A stretch of 64,000 bases of DNA from Apium graveolens. Lineage: Eukaryota > Streptophyta > Magnoliopsida > Apiales > Apiaceae. Of this stretch, positions 11,118 through 23,230 are shown in pieces; within the stretch, counting starts at the first letter, position 1, and the number at the start of each line of letters is the position of its first letter. The DNA lies in assembly GCF_009905375.1 (NCBI RefSeq), contig NC_133657.1, positions 49,258,741 to 49,322,740 on the forward strand. Direction: 5' to 3'. The notes beneath the pieces were generated by a model. It searched no databases, was not told the DNA's origin, and saw only the letters and a list, made by a program, of their open reading frames with translations. Made by a program: the position numbers and the translations under genes.

Positions 11118-12900
11118 GGTTATAGTTTTCCAAACTATTAATCGAATAAGGTTTATTCGATAACTTTAAACTTCATTTTATTATTGAATATTATTTCGAA
11201 TATTATTCGAGGGCTTATGACTCTTTTATTTATTTATTTGAATATTATTTGAATATTCATTCGAAGGCTTATGACTCTTTTATATTATTTATTGAATATT
11301 ATTTGAATATTCATTTGAGGATCTATGACTCCGATTATTTGCTGAAATATATTCTTTATTTTATTAAAGAATAAGATGTCAATAATCAAACTTATTTTCG
11401 ATTATTCAAATAAAGATAATACTTTCATATAAGTATATCTTTGGTTATTTAATACTCGTTTCAAGTATAAATTTTAATACTTCTACTTCAATTATTTTTA
11501 TAAAGACTATTCTTTATGGGAATATTATTTAATTAATAATATTCAGATATTTTCTAATATTCTGGGGACTGATTTACTTCATTAAATCAGCCTTACTCCA
11601 AACACTCTTTAAAGTGTTTTCGAGTCTTCAAAATGATTTTTAAAAGTCAGAGCGGATCCCAAAACTCATTTTTATATTTAAGATCTTCCTTTTTAAAGGG
11701 GATTTAAATACTCGCTCAAAACCTGGGGAATCCGGCTCTGTGGTGTATTTTATATTCGCAACAAGGTTGCAGATTTGGTAAATGAATTGATTACTTGCCC
11801 AACGTTCGGGAAGTAAGCCCCTCTCATTGAGTCGGCATAAGCGACAGGCCGGGGTACGGTCTATTATTGTGTAAGTGGCTCAGTGGGAGTCCATCAAATG
11901 CATAAGTGGCTGAGTGGCAGTCCAGCATAGGTCTTAATTATGACCAGGGTGATGACCAGTGGGGAATTCGTCCATCTACTAGTAGAAAAGGTTACTTATT
12001 GGTATCTTTGCCTGATCAGCGAGATATCGGGTTTATGCCAAAATTCTTTTCCTTTCCAAAATTCATTGGATGTTTCGAACTCTGTTCATACTTCACATAA
12101 CAGAGGTTCCAGGAAATGTTTTCGGGATATATATATATGTGGATATATATATATATCAGGACTAAATAAAGTATCTCATAACTTTTTCATTCAATAATAT
12201 TTCAAAGATTGAATCTATTCAAGTCTTAACTTGTGGTCTCATCTATGGGATGTTTTTCTTAAAACTTATAATACTTTGAACGGTGGCAGTTCAAGTAACT
12301 TTATATGATATAAGTGTGATGTAGTATTGGTAACTTCATTCCTTGTTTTTACTTATATCTAGCAAGTAATTATCTTGCATATGATAGAGATGCTATTAAG
12401 TATCCATTTAGATACTTATATTATTGTTATCACTATACATATTATCTTGCGAGCTGTAAGGCTCACTCTTGCTTTATGTCTTCATCACACAACAACAGTT
12501 AGGAGAGATGGCCAGACTCCAGCAGACCCAGCGCAAGCGCGTGGGAAGCGTCCCGCGTCTTCCCGCTGATATTGTAGCTGCTATAGCTGCAGAGGTAGAT
12601 CCATTGTAGTTTAGACCATCTACTTTTGAGAATCCAATTATGTATAATTATAACTTGTGGCAGATAATGGCAATTAACTGTAAATTATCAAGTAATCATT
12701 TTGGGTTGTAATAATTTTAAATTGTGGATTCAAAGACTTGTACTTATTTCAATTTCATCTCTGAGACTATAACGAGTTGTGGTGTATGTTAGTGTGGGGT
12801 CACAGCATGAGGGTATTTATTATTAATTAAGTAAAGTGATATTGTGGAAAGAAAGACCGTGACAACCCGGATTCCCGACCCCGGATCTGGGGGTGTTACA
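9000..12900 (+). repeat. Element G 5' LTR
   Basis: 3901 bp, TGTAATAACCCC... to ...GGGGGTGTTACA. It contains a (TA)n microsatellite near 11088-11118, a run of repeated ATTTGAATATT units (11185-11320) and a mini-ORF at 12508-12609. A hairpin GAGC-TGTAAG-GCTC followed by ACTCTTGC lies at about 12451-12470. A 121-codon minus-strand ORF (9248-9613) exists only because the LTR is gene-free sequence that happens to be open. It has no family resemblance that I recognise. Confidence 0.96.
12508..12609 (+). CDS. LTR mini-ORF, 33 aa (5' LTR copy)
   Basis: A short open frame in the LTR, GC-richer than its surroundings. It starts MARLQQTQRKRVG and closes with LPADIVAAIAAEVDPL. It is basic at the N-terminus and Ala-rich and helical at the C-terminus. 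Function is unknown. If transcription starts upstream of it, it would be the first ORF of the genomic RNA. A diverged homologue in frame lies at 2165-2262, which supports selection at the protein level. It could still be a chance ORF. Confidence 0.4.
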   Translation: MARLQQTQRKRVGSVPRLPADIVAAIAAEVDPL

Positions 12901-12904
12901 GAAA

Positions 12905-12916
12905 TGGTATCAGAGC
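12905..12916 (+). other. Element G primer binding site
   Basis: TGGTATCAGAGC, four bases after the LTR end, is an exact 12-base complement to the 3' end of tRNA-iMet and primes minus-strand synthesis. Confidence 0.97.
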
Positions 12917-13097
12917 TAAGCGTTATAAACCCCAGAGATGATGCGACGATAAAATAATAAACTCACAAAGATAATAAGAACTCTTGCCAAGTTCATGGTC
13001 GGACTACTTAAAGTAGTACTGACAGCTAAAACCCTTACGGGAACCCTTATAAGTATCATGATAGTAATTTAGCTCGTTTAATGTGTAGGCGCCTGAG

Positions 13098-13826
13098 ATG
13101 GAGGACCCTGAGATGTACGAGCGTGAGCATGATGAGGCATTGCTGGATGTTGAGGATCAGGAGGAGCCTGAGATGGAGGAGGATGAGGAGGACCCCCCAG
13201 AGGAGCCTGAGACGAAGGTCATTGCTGTTTCAGATGAGGAGGACCCCTCAGAGGAGTCAGAGACAGAGGTTATTGCTATTCCAGATGAGGAGGACCCGGA
13301 TGAGGTCCCAGTAGCTGAGGAGCGTGTTGGATCTATGGTAGTGTATGCTGGTATCCCTTTACCCACACTTCCGGTGGTCAGAGCCCCTACCCCTCCACCA
13401 CTATCTTGGATTCCTGATGATGACAGCTCAGAGACCCATACTTCCGAGCCTAGGCAGACCGAGGAGGCACCCTCAGCGGCTCCGGATTCACCACCTCTTG
13501 ACCCTGCCCAGAGGCAGTCTTCGTTAGCTCATGGATATGTTCAGGATGTTTTGAGGACCCGAGTGGCTGTTGCCGAGGCCCGACTGGATGAGGCCAGGAG
13601 GGAGTTGGATGCAGAGAGGGCGGGTAGGCGTACCCGAGCTTATGAGACCAGGGCTTCTATACCCCGATCCTTGAGGAGGGAGCTTACGGGGATAGAGCTC
13701 ACGTCCCGAGCGAGACTCAGATCTCTCCAGGGGGACAGGCATGGTAGGATCTCCAGGCGGCAGGCCGACTATATCTTCCGTCGTGCGATGGAAAGGGTTT
13801 GGGAGCTGACCCGTTCCGGTGTGTGA
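13098..13826 (+). CDS. Additional ORF between PBS and gag, acidic/coiled-coil protein
   Basis: An intact 242-codon ORF in sense orientation, separated from gag by about 415 bases. Residues 1-75 are strongly acidic and hold an imperfect tandem repeat of about 20 residues (SDEEDPSEESETEV, then PDEEDPDEV). Residues 85-145 are Pro/Ser-rich (RAPTPPPLSW). Residues 150-242 are Arg/Glu/Ala-rich and helical (VAEARLDEARRELDAERAGR), suggesting a coiled coil. There is no zinc knuckle, protease or membrane segment. Known cases of ORFs before gag are in Ogre/Tat elements. In a Tekay-like element it is less expected. GC content is above that of the LTR. Function is unknown. The stop at 13824-13826 is clean, so it was open at insertion. 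Confidence 0.8.
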   Translation: MEDPEMYEREHDEALLDVEDQEEPEMEEDEEDPPEEPETKVIAVSDEEDPSEESETEVIAIPDEEDPDEVPVAEERVGSMVVYAGIPLPTLPVVRAPTPPPLSWIPDDDSSETHTSEPRQTEEAPSAAPDSPPLDPAQRQSSLAHGYVQDVLRTRVAVAEARLDEARRELDAERAGRRTRAYETRASIPRSLRRELTGIELTSRARLRSLQGDRHGRISRRQADYIFRRAMERVWELTRSGV

Positions 13827-14240
13827 TTCAGGATTGATGATGGAATAGTCTAGTTGTCTAGTTAGCCGAGGCCTTAGTAAGAGCCAATTTTCCGGGATAG
13901 TTGACTTGTATATAGCATCCCTTTTTTTTCTGACTAGACAGATAGACTCTTGTGTATCACTTTTGGGGCAGATGACTGTAGCACTGTTGTACTTTTGACC
14001 AGATCAAACTATGTATTCTCGCATTATGTATATATTTGTTTTCTTTCGGTTCAGTTCCATAGTGACGGGATCACTGTTTTATTATTATTATTACTGCACT
14101 TCGTATTAGAACTTTCTTAAAATAATAGAATTGCGATATACGTTCTCCCCATTATAAGAGCTGTGCAAGGCACAATGTTGTATATGATTGTGACCTAACG
14201 TTGAATTTTCTCAATAATTGTTTTTATTATTATCAGAATC

Positions 14241-15674
14241 ATGCCGCCAAGAAAGATTGGAACTAGGGCGAACCCTGGGTCTGAGGACCAGGGAAGCCAT
14301 AATCAGGACAATAGAAACCAAGATCACAGTGAAGAGGAAGATGAGGATTATGTGGAACAGGATGACTCCCTGTATGAAGAGGAAGAGGAAACATATGATG
14401 TTGAGGGATTTGAGATAGAGGCTGAAGAAGGAGAAACCGAGGTTGAGCAACCAGTACCAAACCCAGGCATGGATCCCATGGGCCAGTTTATGCAACTCCT
14501 AAGACAGAATTTGGAACGTCAACCCAACCCACCCCCTCAAGGAAGTAACAATGCTGTGGCAAACTCTTTCAGGGCTTTTAAGTCCCTTAAGCCCCCTGAG
14601 TTCCACGGATCAGCCGACCCAGTTGAGGCAAGGGCATGGTTAAAGGAAATGGAGAAATCTTTTGAGATTTTGAGTATCGATGAGGCACAGAAAACTGTAT
14701 TTGCTACCTACCTTCTGAAAGGAGAAGCTAACTACTGGTGGGAGGCCAAGAAAAACATGGAGACAGATGCTATAATAACCTGGGAGAGATTTAGTCAGTT
14801 GTTTCTGGGAAAGTATTTCCCGAGGTTTATGGAAAACCAGATGGAGCTCAAGTTCTTAGAGCTAAAGCAGAATAACTTGTCTGTAGCAGAGTACGAAGCG
14901 AAATTTACTGAGTTATCAAGGTTTGTGCCAGAGTTTGTGAGCACCGAGGAAAAGAAAGCTAGGAGGTTTCAGCAGGGACTGAAACCATGGATTCAGAATA
15001 GGGTGGCAATCCTTGAGCTTACGGACTATGCCACTCTGGTGCAAAAAGCAACGATTGTAGAAGTCGGAAGTGAACAGATGCAGAAGGAAAAAGAGAAGAA
15101 AGGAATAAAGAGGAAAAGTATGAGCATGGGTGGAGGTTCCGCAGGAAGGAGCTTCCCAACTAGGTTTAATCGAGGAGCAGTGTCCCTGCCAGGAAGGAAC
15201 ACTGGGTTTAAGCGACCAATGAGTGTGAGTGTGAGCCAGGGCGGCCAGAAGTCAAGAATGTCCTATTCCAACCAGTCTCGACCCCCATTGCCAGCCTGTA
15301 ACAGATGTGGAAGGAACCACACTGGGGAGTGTAAGGAAAGGCCAGTAACCTGTTTTAAGTGCGGTCGGGAAGGCCACTATTCAACTAAGTGCCCATCATC
15401 AACCCCTGCCGTTGTTCCAACCACCAATTGTCATCAGTGTGGACGCCAGGGTCATTGGAAGAAGGATTGCCCAATGAACAAACCAGCAGCTTCGGGAGCA
15501 AGCAGGGCTGCTTCTAATAAGCCACCTACTGCGAGGACTTTCAACATGACAGTCCAGGATGCTATGAAAGATTCAGATGTGATAGCAGGTACCCTTTCTC
15601 TAAATTCAGTCAGTGCAATTGTTTTATTTGATTCGGGAAATCTTTTATATCAAAGGACTTTGCGCGTAAGTTAA
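14241..15674 (+). CDS. gag: Element G gag with start of protease (frameshifted)
   Basis: 477 codons from an ATG at 14241. The N-terminus is acidic (residues 1-90). The retrotransposon gag domain runs about 105-265 ([50 protein letters not shown]). Then comes a basic linker and three CCHC-type knuckles near 350-412 ([40 protein letters not shown]) that bind genomic RNA. It ends in the protease LFDSG (residues about 462-466), after which the frame is lost. A short deletion right after DSG removes the next active-site residues and shifts the frame, so the ORF ends 12 codons later. The capsid part itself looks intact. Confidence 0.92.
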   Translation: MPPRKIGTRANPGSEDQGSHNQDNRNQDHSEEEDEDYVEQDDSLYEEEEETYDVEGFEIEAEEGETEVEQPVPNPGMDPMGQFMQLLRQNLERQPNPPPQGSNNAVANSFRAFKSLKPPEFHGSADPVEARAWLKEMEKSFEILSIDEAQKTVFATYLLKGEANYWWEAKKNMETDAIITWERFSQLFLGKYFPRFMENQMELKFLELKQNNLSVAEYEAKFTELSRFVPEFVSTEEKKARRFQQGLKPWIQNRVAILELTDYATLVQKATIVEVGSEQMQKEKEKKGIKRKSMSMGGGSAGRSFPTRFNRGAVSLPGRNTGFKRPMSVSVSQGGQKSRMSYSNQSRPPLPACNRCGRNHTGECKERPVTCFKCGREGHYSTKCPSSTPAVVPTTNCHQCGRQGHWKKDCPMNKPAASGASRAASNKPPTARTFNMTVQDAMKDSDVIAGTLSLNSVSAIVLFDSGNLLYQRTLRVS

Positions 15675-18600
15675 GACTTAAGGCTAAACCTTTGATAGAA
15701 CCCTTACAAGTAGAAATAGCCAATCATGAAATTATTCCTGTTAACCAGATTCACCCCGCCTGCGAGATAGGCATAGGGGAGCAATCTTTCAGTGTTGATC
15801 TGATTCCTTTTAAATTAGGGGAGTTTGATGTGATTTTGGGAATGGACTGGCTATCTAGCAACGATGCTCAGATAGACTGTAAAGGGAAGAAAGTTAAGTT
15901 AAATATCCCCGGGAAGAAAGAAGTTATATTTAGAGGAAAGAGGCAGACGCAGAAATTTTTGACTATGGCTCAGGCCAAAAGGATGCTACGAAAAGGAAGT
16001 GAGGCTTACCTAGCCTATGTGGTGGACACACAGAAGGAGGTGCCCAACTTACAAGATATTCCAGTAGTCAACGAATTTGAAGATGTATTCCCCCAAGACC
16101 TTCCGGGATTACCACCCGATAGAGTGATTGAATTTGCTATTGAGTTGGCCCCAGGGACGGCGCCAGTTTCAAAAGCACCTTACCGGTTAGCCCCGTTAGA
16201 AATGAAGGAATTAGCTATCCAATTGCAGGAACTCTTGGATAAGGGTATGATAAGACCCAGTGTGTCTCCGTGGGGAGCACCAGTTTTATTTGTTAAGAAG
16301 AAAGATGGGAGCATGAGGTTGTGCATAGACTATCGAGAGTTGAACAAGCTAACCATAAAGAACAGGTACCCATTACCTAGAATAGACGATCTGTTCGACC
16401 AGCTAAAGGATGCTGTTTATTTTTCCAAGATTGACCTGAGAACTGGATATCACCAACTAAAGATTAAGCCCGAAGATATTTCCAAGACAGCGTTCCGTAC
16501 CAGGTATGGGCATTATGAGTTCTTGGTAATGTCCTTTGGATTAACCAACGCCCCAGCGGCCTTCATGGATTTAATGAATAGAGTATTTAAGAAGTACTTG
16601 GACAAGTGTGTGATAGTTTTTATCGATGATATTTTGATCTACTCAAGGACTGAGGCAGAACATGCAGAGCATTTGAGGATAGCTCTAGGAATACTCAGAG
16701 AGGAGCAGTTATATGCCAAATTCTCGAAGTGTGAATTCTGGCGGAATGAAGTACAGTTTTTAGGACATGTGATCAATAAAGAAGGAGTATTGGTCGACCC
16801 CTCCAAGATAGAGGCAGTCTCAAATTGGGAAAGGCCAACCACACCCACAGAGGTGAGGAGTTTCATAGGATTGGCCGGCTACTATCGTAGATTTGTGCAG
16901 GACTTTGCGAAGATCGCAGCCCCTTTGACACGACTTACTCGTAAGACAGAGAAGTTTGAATGGACGGAGAAATGCGAGAACAGTTTTCAGGAATTAAAGA
17001 AAAGGTTGATAACGGCTCCGGTATTGGCATTGCCGGATGGAAAAGGAGATTTTGTGATATATAGTGACGCGTCGCACAAAGGATTAGGATGTGTGCTTAT
17101 GCAGCACGGTAAAGTTATCGCGTATGCATCGAGACAACTGAAGGAATACGAGGTTAGATATCCTACTCATGACCTTGAGCTCGCGGCAATAGTATTTGCT
17201 TTAAAAATTTGGAGGCACTACTTGTATGGAGAGAAGTGCGAGATTTTCACAGACCATAAGAGCCTCAAGTACATATTTACGCAGAAAGAGCTCAACATGC
17301 GCCAGAGGAGATGGTTAGAACTAATCAAGGACTACGATTGTGAGATTCTCTATCATCCAGGGAAAGCCAATGTGGTGGCTGATGCCCTTAGTAGAAAGGA
17401 AAGACTTAGAATGATAACGACTTCGGAAGAATTGATAAGGGATTTTGAGAGAATGGAAATAGAGGTAAAGGTAACCGGAACCGGAACTGAAAAGCTTTTC
17501 GAGATCTCAATGCAGCCAGAATTATTGGAAAAGATCAGATTGTGCCAGGAGAAAACAATGAATGAAGACAGAGAGTCAATGACTGGAGAAGAGATCCATA
17601 CTGAGAAAGATGATAGAGGGATAATGAGGTACTCCTACCGAATTTGGGTTCCGAATGTTCAAGAACTTAAAGATGAGATTTTGGATGAAAGCCATAGTTC
17701 AAGGTATTCCATTCACCCAGGAAGTACCAAGATGTATAGGGATTTGAAGGAATATTACTGGTGGCCCAACATGAAGAGGGACGTAGCAGAATGGGTGAAC
17801 AAGTGTTTGACTTGCCAAAGAGTAAAGGCAGAGCACCAGAGACCCAGTGGACTTTTGCGACCCCTGGAGATTCCCGAATGGAAATGGGAACAGATAGCGA
17901 TGGATTTTGTTGTAGGCTTACCAAGGACGAAAGCCAATCACGACGCCATTTGGGTAATTATAGACCGACTGACAAAGTCAGCTCATTTCATTCCTATCAA
18001 CGAGAGATACACAGTCAATAGACTGGTGGACATTTACCTTAAGGAAATAGTGACGCGACATGGAGTCCCAGCGTCCATTGTCTCAGACCGAGACCCAAGG
18101 TTCAACTCCAGATTTTGGAGGAGCTTTCAGGAATGTGCGGGGACCAAGTTAAATATGAGTACCGCGTACCATCCCCAGACGGATGGACAGAGTGAAAGGA
18201 CCATCCAGACACTAGAGGATATGTTGAGAGTCTGTGTAATAGACCTTAAAGGAAGTTGGGATGATCACCTGCCGTTGATCGAGTTTTCTTATAACAATAG
18301 CTTTCATGCTAGCATCGGGATGCCGCCTTATGAGGCCTTGTACGGAAGAAGGTGTCGATCTCCCTTATACTGGGATGAAGTAGGAGAGCGGAAGATGCTC
18401 GGACCCGAAGTGGTCCAAAGGACCAAAGATATAGTGGATCTTATCAGAGGGCGACTTGTAGCAGCCCAAGACAGACAGAAGAAATATGCAGACCTAGCCC
18501 GAAAGGACAAGGAATATGAAGTAGGGGACTTAGTACTGTTGAAAGTATCCCCTTGGAAGGGATTAATGAGGTTCGGAAAGAAAGGAAAACTAAGCCCAAG

Positions 18601-18964
18601 ATACATTGGACCTTTTGAGATATTAAGACGGATTGGAAAGTTAGCTTACGAGCTAGCCCTACCCCCTAATTTGCAACAAGTTCATAATGTGTTCCATGTG
18701 TCAATGCTAAGGAGGTATCATCGAGATGCCAGGCACATAGTGGAGTACGAGCAGGTGGATATGCAGCCAGATCTAACTTACGTGGAGAAGCCAGTAAGGA
18801 TTATGGATAAGAAGGAGCAGGTGCTTCGGAACAAGGTGATCAAGCTAGTCAGAGTACTATGGCAGAATCATAATGTGGAAGAATCGACTTGGGAACTAGA
18901 GAGCGCAATGCTAGAAAAGTACCCCCAATTGTTTCTGTTTGATTCCGGGACGGAATCCTTTTAA
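15638..18964 (+). CDS. pol: Element G pol: protease end, RT, RNase H, integrase, chromodomain
   Basis: The frame is open from 15638 (first ATG 15692) to TAA at 18964. Numbering from 15692: protease end DVILGMDWL about 46-54; RT about 150-340 with [23 protein letters not shown] and the catalytic FIDD at 310-313; RNase H about 450-570 with YSDAS and [11 protein letters not shown]; integrase with an HHCC zinc finger about 665-705 and DDE residues in MDFVVGLP (near 737), VSDRDPRF (near 799) and [11 protein letters not shown] (near 835). The C-terminus ([11 protein letters not shown], then [16 protein letters not shown]) resembles a chromodomain, which directs insertion to marked chromatin in this group. 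The frame relative to gag is broken at the protease, so the polyprotein cannot be made by simple translation. Confidence 0.94.
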   Translation, partial: KSFISKDFARKLRLKAKPLIEPLQVEIANHEIIPVNQIHPACEIGIGEQSFSVDLIPFKLGEFDVILGMDWLSSNDAQIDCKGKKVKLNIPGKKEVIFRGKRQTQKFLTMAQAKRMLRKGSEAYLAYVVDTQKEVPNLQDIPVVNEFEDVFPQDLPGLPPDRVIEFAIELAPGTAPVSKAPYRLAPLEMKELAIQLQELLDKGMIRPSVSPWGAPVLFVKKKDGSMRLCIDYRELNKLTIKNRYPLPRIDDLFDQLKDAVYFSKIDLRTGYHQLKIKPEDISKTAFRTRYGHYEFLVMSFGLTNAPAAFMDLMNRVFKKYLDKCVIVFIDDILIYSRTEAEHAEHLRIALGILREEQLYAKFSKCEFWRNEVQFLGHVINKEGVLVDPSKIEAVSNWERPTTPTEVRSFIGLAGYYRRFVQDFAKIAAPLTRLTRKTEKFEWTEKCENSFQELKKRLITAPVLALPDGKGDFVIYSDASHKGLGCVLMQHGKVIAYASRQLKEYEVRYPTHDLELAAIVFALKIWRHYLYGEKCEIFTDHKSLKYIFTQKELNMRQRRWLELIKDYDCEILYHPGKANVVADALSRKERLRMITTSEELIRDFERMEIEVKVTGTGTEKLFEISMQPELLEKIRLCQEKTMNEDRESMTGEEIHTEKDDRGIMRYSYRIWVPNVQELKDEILDESHSSRYSIHPGSTKMYRDLKEYYWWPNMKRDVAEWVNKCLTCQRVKAEHQRPSGLLRPLEIPEWKWEQIAMDFVVGLPRTKANHDAIWVIIDRLTKSAHFIPINERYTVNRLVDIYLKEIVTRHGVPASIVSDRDPRFNSRFWRSFQECAGTKLNMSTAYHPQTDGQSERTIQTLEDMLRVCVIDLKGSWDDHLPLIEFSYNNSFHASIGMPPYEALYGRRCRSPLYWDEVGERKMLGPEVVQRTKDIVDLIRGRLVAAQDRQKKYADLARKDKEYEVGDLVLLKVSPWKGLMRFGKKGKLSPRYIGPFEILRRIGKLAYELALPPNLQQVHNVFHVSMLRRYHRDARHIVEYEQVDMQPDLTYVEKPVRIMDKKEQVLRNKVIKLVRVLWQNHNVEESTWELESAMLEKYPQLFLFDSGTESF

Positions 18965-18975
18965 GGAGGGGAGAC
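18964..18975 (+). other. Element G polypurine tract
   Basis: AGGAGGGGAGAC immediately before the 3' LTR overlaps the pol stop and primes plus-strand synthesis. Confidence 0.9.
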
Positions 18976-21900
18976 TGTAATAACCCCAAAAATTTTCAAC
19001 TTTTTGTAACCCTTGTGAATAGTGTTTTAGCTGAATGAGAAAACTTTTCACGCCACACTATGTAGGGGTTCTGTTATGGATATTCTGGGATTTTATTAGT
19101 ACTATATGAAGTATATAAGTGTATGTAAATATCGTCAGAACCCAATTCCGAACACTTTGGTTTTTCCCGGAAATCCACAAGATACGGAGAGAATTGAGTA
19201 TAAGGTAACAGGATAAAAAGGATTTAAATTAAAGGATTATAATAGAGGATCATAAAAAGGAATATAACGTATTGAGAAAGGTTAAGGGAACCTAAGTAAT
19301 AAGATCCCGGGTATGATCCTTCAAACGATAAACGAGAACGAAAGTTAAGCGAACCGTACAACAAATCAGCGGTCATTAGGCAAACGATTAGGAAGCTAAT
19401 CAAAGGGTTTAATGGGAGTGATGTCATCCAACCAATAGAAAGGAGACAAGGAAGGGAGGATGACATCATAAGGGTGACATAAGCATGACATGGAAGAAGG
19501 GAGGTGTGGTTGATTAAGGACCACACAAATTCAAGGGCAAGGTGGTAATTTGCTAAATCAAAAACAAAACCAAGCCAACCAACTAGCAAATCATTTCATC
19601 AAAAATCAAAAAATCAGCCAAGGCATTGTTCTTCATATTAGCTCTCGGCTTTTTGCCTTTTTCAAAGAAAAAAATTTCCAAAATCAAGATCCAAGCATCC
19701 TTAATTGGTAAGAAAATTCCCTAACCATCTTTATGCTTAGTTATGGCTATATCATGAGTTTAAGCCATTAATTCTTTCTCTAGCTTCTCCATTTAATCAA
19801 TGAAGAAGACAATGAATAGTGTTTTCAAGTTTTTAACTTGAACTTTTTCTTGTTTTCTTGAAGATCCAAGCTTTCCTAAGGCTTCTCCAAGCTTCTTAAG
19901 GCTTCCTAGCTCAACCCACCACTTCAAGGAAGGTATACCATTTTCAAACCCTAGGTTCATATATATTATAAGGTGATTTTGATGAGTAGGATGTTATTGT
20001 AGTTGTTGTTATGATTAGAGTTTGAGATTTGGAATGGTAGTGAAATGAAATGGTAATTTTGTGGTTTTGATTTAAAGAAACTTAAGAATGATTAAAGTAA
20101 AGTTTAAGCATAAGTATGAATGGTTAAATTGAATTGGTTGGGGTTGTTATGATGTGATAAGGATGGGTGTTTGTTGTGTGTTGGATTTGAGGATGGTTTG
20201 TGTTGATTGTGGGTAGTTTAAAAAATGGGAAATCGCGTAAACATAGCCGTCGTAACGTCCGATTTTCTTTGGACTGTTTTTGTGCATAGCATTAGGACCC
20301 GAGAACCCCCTGCTAAATTGTGACCACTGCCATGTTTAGATAGCTCATGTTACGAGCTTCGTTTTGATATGTAGTTCGTTCGATTCCGATTTACGGTTTA
20401 GGAGAAACGACCGTTTCAAGTAACGGCGTTTCGCGGACGAAACTTTTTCCCTCGCCTTACTTTGAAACATAGGTTAAAGACCAAAAAGGGTTAATTAATG
20501 TGTGAAACATTTATGGTAAGTGCGTTAGGCAGTTGGTAAGTCATTCGCGAAGGAATCGCTTTAAAACTCGTAAAGGTTAAGTTATTAAAAATGGTGGAGT
20601 CGAGGGTACCCGAGTGACTTAAGCGAATCGGTGAGCGTAAAACTAGCATTAGAGTCTAAGTTAGCTAAAGCATAGATTTACAAGTGATTTTGGTTTAATT
20701 CCAACTTACTTGTTGTTTATAGGTTATCAGACTCGTCCCGAGCCTTTCTCACCCCCAAGTCGCTCAGGCAAGTATTCTATCCGATACACTGTTGTTGTGA
20801 TGTAAATGTATGTATATGCATTATCTTGTGATATTGCATGATTGTTATTTAGCAAATGTTGCGATATATTGTAGCATGTGATATGGTATATATGCATGCC
20901 TGTTTTATATTCTTGAGATATATATCTGTTGGTTTATTTGATAATACCTATGCTAGAGGATAGTTGTATCTTGCATATACCCTTAGTATAGGGACTCAAA
21001 GGTGAAAATATTTTCTAAAACCGGGAGTCGAGGATCCCGAGTAGATTTTATATGGATATGGATATATATATATATATTTATATATATATATGGTTATAGT
21101 TTTCCAAACTATTAATCGAATAAGGTTTATTCGATAACTTTAAACTTCATTTTATTATTGAATATTATTTCGAATATTATTCGAGGGCTTATGACTCTTT
21201 TATTTATTTATTTGAATATTATTTGAATATTCATTCGAAGGCTTATGACTCTTTTATATTATTTATTGAATATTATTTGAATATTCATTTGAGGATCTAT
21301 GACTCCGATTATTTGCTGAAATATATTCTTTATTTTATTAAAGAATAAGATGTCAATAATCAAACTTATTTTCGATTATTCAAATAAAGATAATACTTTC
21401 ATATAAGTATATCTTTGGTTATTTAATACTCGTTTCAAGTATAAATTTTAATACTTCTACTTCAATTATTTTTATAAAGACTATTCTTTATGGGAATATT
21501 ATTTAATTAATAATATTCAGATATTTTCTAATATTCTGGGGACTGATTTACTTCATTAAATCAGCCTTACTCCAAACACTCTTTAAAGTGTTTTCGAGTC
21601 TTCAAAATGATTTTTAAAAGTCAGAGCGGATCCCAAAACTCATTTTTATATTTAAGATCTTCCTTTTTAAAGGGGATTTAAATACTCGCTCAAAACCTGG
21701 GGAATCCGGCTCTGTGGTGTATTTTATATTCGCAACAAGGTTGCAGATTTGGTAAATGAATTGATTACTTGCCCAACGTTCGGGAAGTAAGCCCCTCTCA
21801 TTGAGTCGGCATAAGCGACAGGCCGGGGTACGGTCTATTATTGTGTAAGTGGCTCAGTGGGAGTCCATCAAATGCATAAGTGGCTGAGTGGCAGTCCAGC

Positions 21901-22880
21901 ATAGGTCTTAATTATGACCAGGGTGATGACCAGTGGGGAATTCGTCCATCTACTAGTAGAAAAGGTTACTTATTGGTATCTTTGCCTGATCAGCGAGATA
22001 TCGGGTTTATGCCAAAATTCTTTTTCTTTCCAAAATTCATTGGATGTTTCGAACTCTGTTCATACTTCACATAACAGAGGTTCCAGGAAATGTTTTCGGG
22101 ATATATATATATATGTGGATATATATATATATATATCAGGACTAAATAAAGTATCTCATAACTTTTTCATTCAATAATATTTCAAAGATTGAATCTATTC
22201 AAGTCTTAACTTGTGGTCTCATCTATGGGATGTTTTTCTTAAAACTTATAATACTTTGAACGATGGCAGTTCAAGTAACTTTATATGATATAAGTGTGAT
22301 GTAGTATTGGTAACTTCATTCCTTGTTTTTACTTATATCTAGCAAGTAATTATCTTGCATATGATAGAGATGCTATTAAGTATCCATTTAGATACTTATA
22401 TTATTGTTATCACTATACATATTATCTTGCGAGCTGTAAGGCTCACTCTTGCTTTATGTCTTCATCACACAACAACAGTTAGGAGAGATGGCCAGACTCC
22501 AGCAGACCCAGCGCAAGCGCGTGGGAAGCGTCCCGCGTCTTCCCGCTGATATTGTAGCTGCTATAGCTGCAGAGGTAGATCCATTGTAGTTTAGACCATC
22601 TACTTTTGAGAATCCAATTATGTATAATTATAACTTGTGGCAGATAATGGCAATTAACTGTAAATTATCAAGTAATAATTTTGGGTTGTAATAATTTTAA
22701 ATTGTGGATTCAAAGACTTGTACTTATTTCAATTTCATCTCTGAGACTATAACGAGTTGTGGTGTGTGTTAGTGTGGTGTCACAGCATGAGGGTATTTAT
22801 TATTAATTAAGTAAAGTGATATTGTGGAAAGAAAGACCGTGACAACCCGGATTCCCGACCCCGGATCTGGGGGTGTTACA
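18976..22880 (+). repeat. Element G 3' LTR
   Basis: 3905 bp, nearly identical to 9000-12900. Differences seen by eye include G/A in the CAACARATCAGC segment, G/A near 20663, A/G near 21040, a longer AT repeat at 22101-22135 and changes near 22262 and 22676. It carries the same mini-ORF at 22488-22589. Confidence 0.96.
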
Positions 22881-22885
22881 TCCAC

Positions 22886-23230
22886 AGTCGATATGAGACT
22901 ATTAGGGTTCCCATACTGAGACCTTCTGAGTATCCCATATGGAAAGTTAAGATGGCCATGTTTCTGGAAGTTACAGATCCAGAATACCTTGATAGGATTA
23001 ATGAAGGACCATATAAGCCAACCAAGCTCTCTGTTGCAGTTGTAGATCAACTAGCAAAGTCCATACCAAAGGAGAAAGGTGATTACACAGCTGAAGACAT
23101 CTCATCTATTGCCAAGGATGCAAGGGTAAGGCATTTGCTGCATAGTGCCATTGATAATGTCATGTCAAACATGGTAATTAATTGCAAAACTGCAAAAGAG
23201 ATATGGGATGCCTTGGAGACAAGATGCCAG
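22886..23230 (+). pseudogene. Element A gag, segment 2
   Basis: The gag frame resumes right after the TCCAC duplication: SRYETIRVPILRPSEYPIWK, then VKMAMFLEVTDPEYLDRI and TAKEIWDALETRCQ. This is the typical N-terminal half of a SIRE gag capsid domain. It runs 115 codons without a stop, then is cut at 23230 by element B and continues in frame at 30036. Confidence 0.9.

Larger units (their letters stand above)
9000..22880 (+). mobile_element. Tekay-type Gypsy element G, complete and young
   Basis: A full-length 13,881-bp Ty3/Gypsy element inserted in gag of element A. It has a 5' LTR (9000-12900), an iMet PBS, an extra ORF, gag, pol (protease, RT, RNase H, integrase, chromodomain-like end), a PPT and a 3' LTR (18976-22880). 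The target duplication TCCAC (8995-8999, 22881-22885) is perfect. The LTRs differ by about ten substitutions and a few AT-repeat length changes over 3.9 kb, so insertion is recent. The integrase C-terminus points to a chromovirus of the Tekay/Del type, which is an inference from motifs. The gag-pol frame is broken at the protease active site. Confidence 0.95.
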
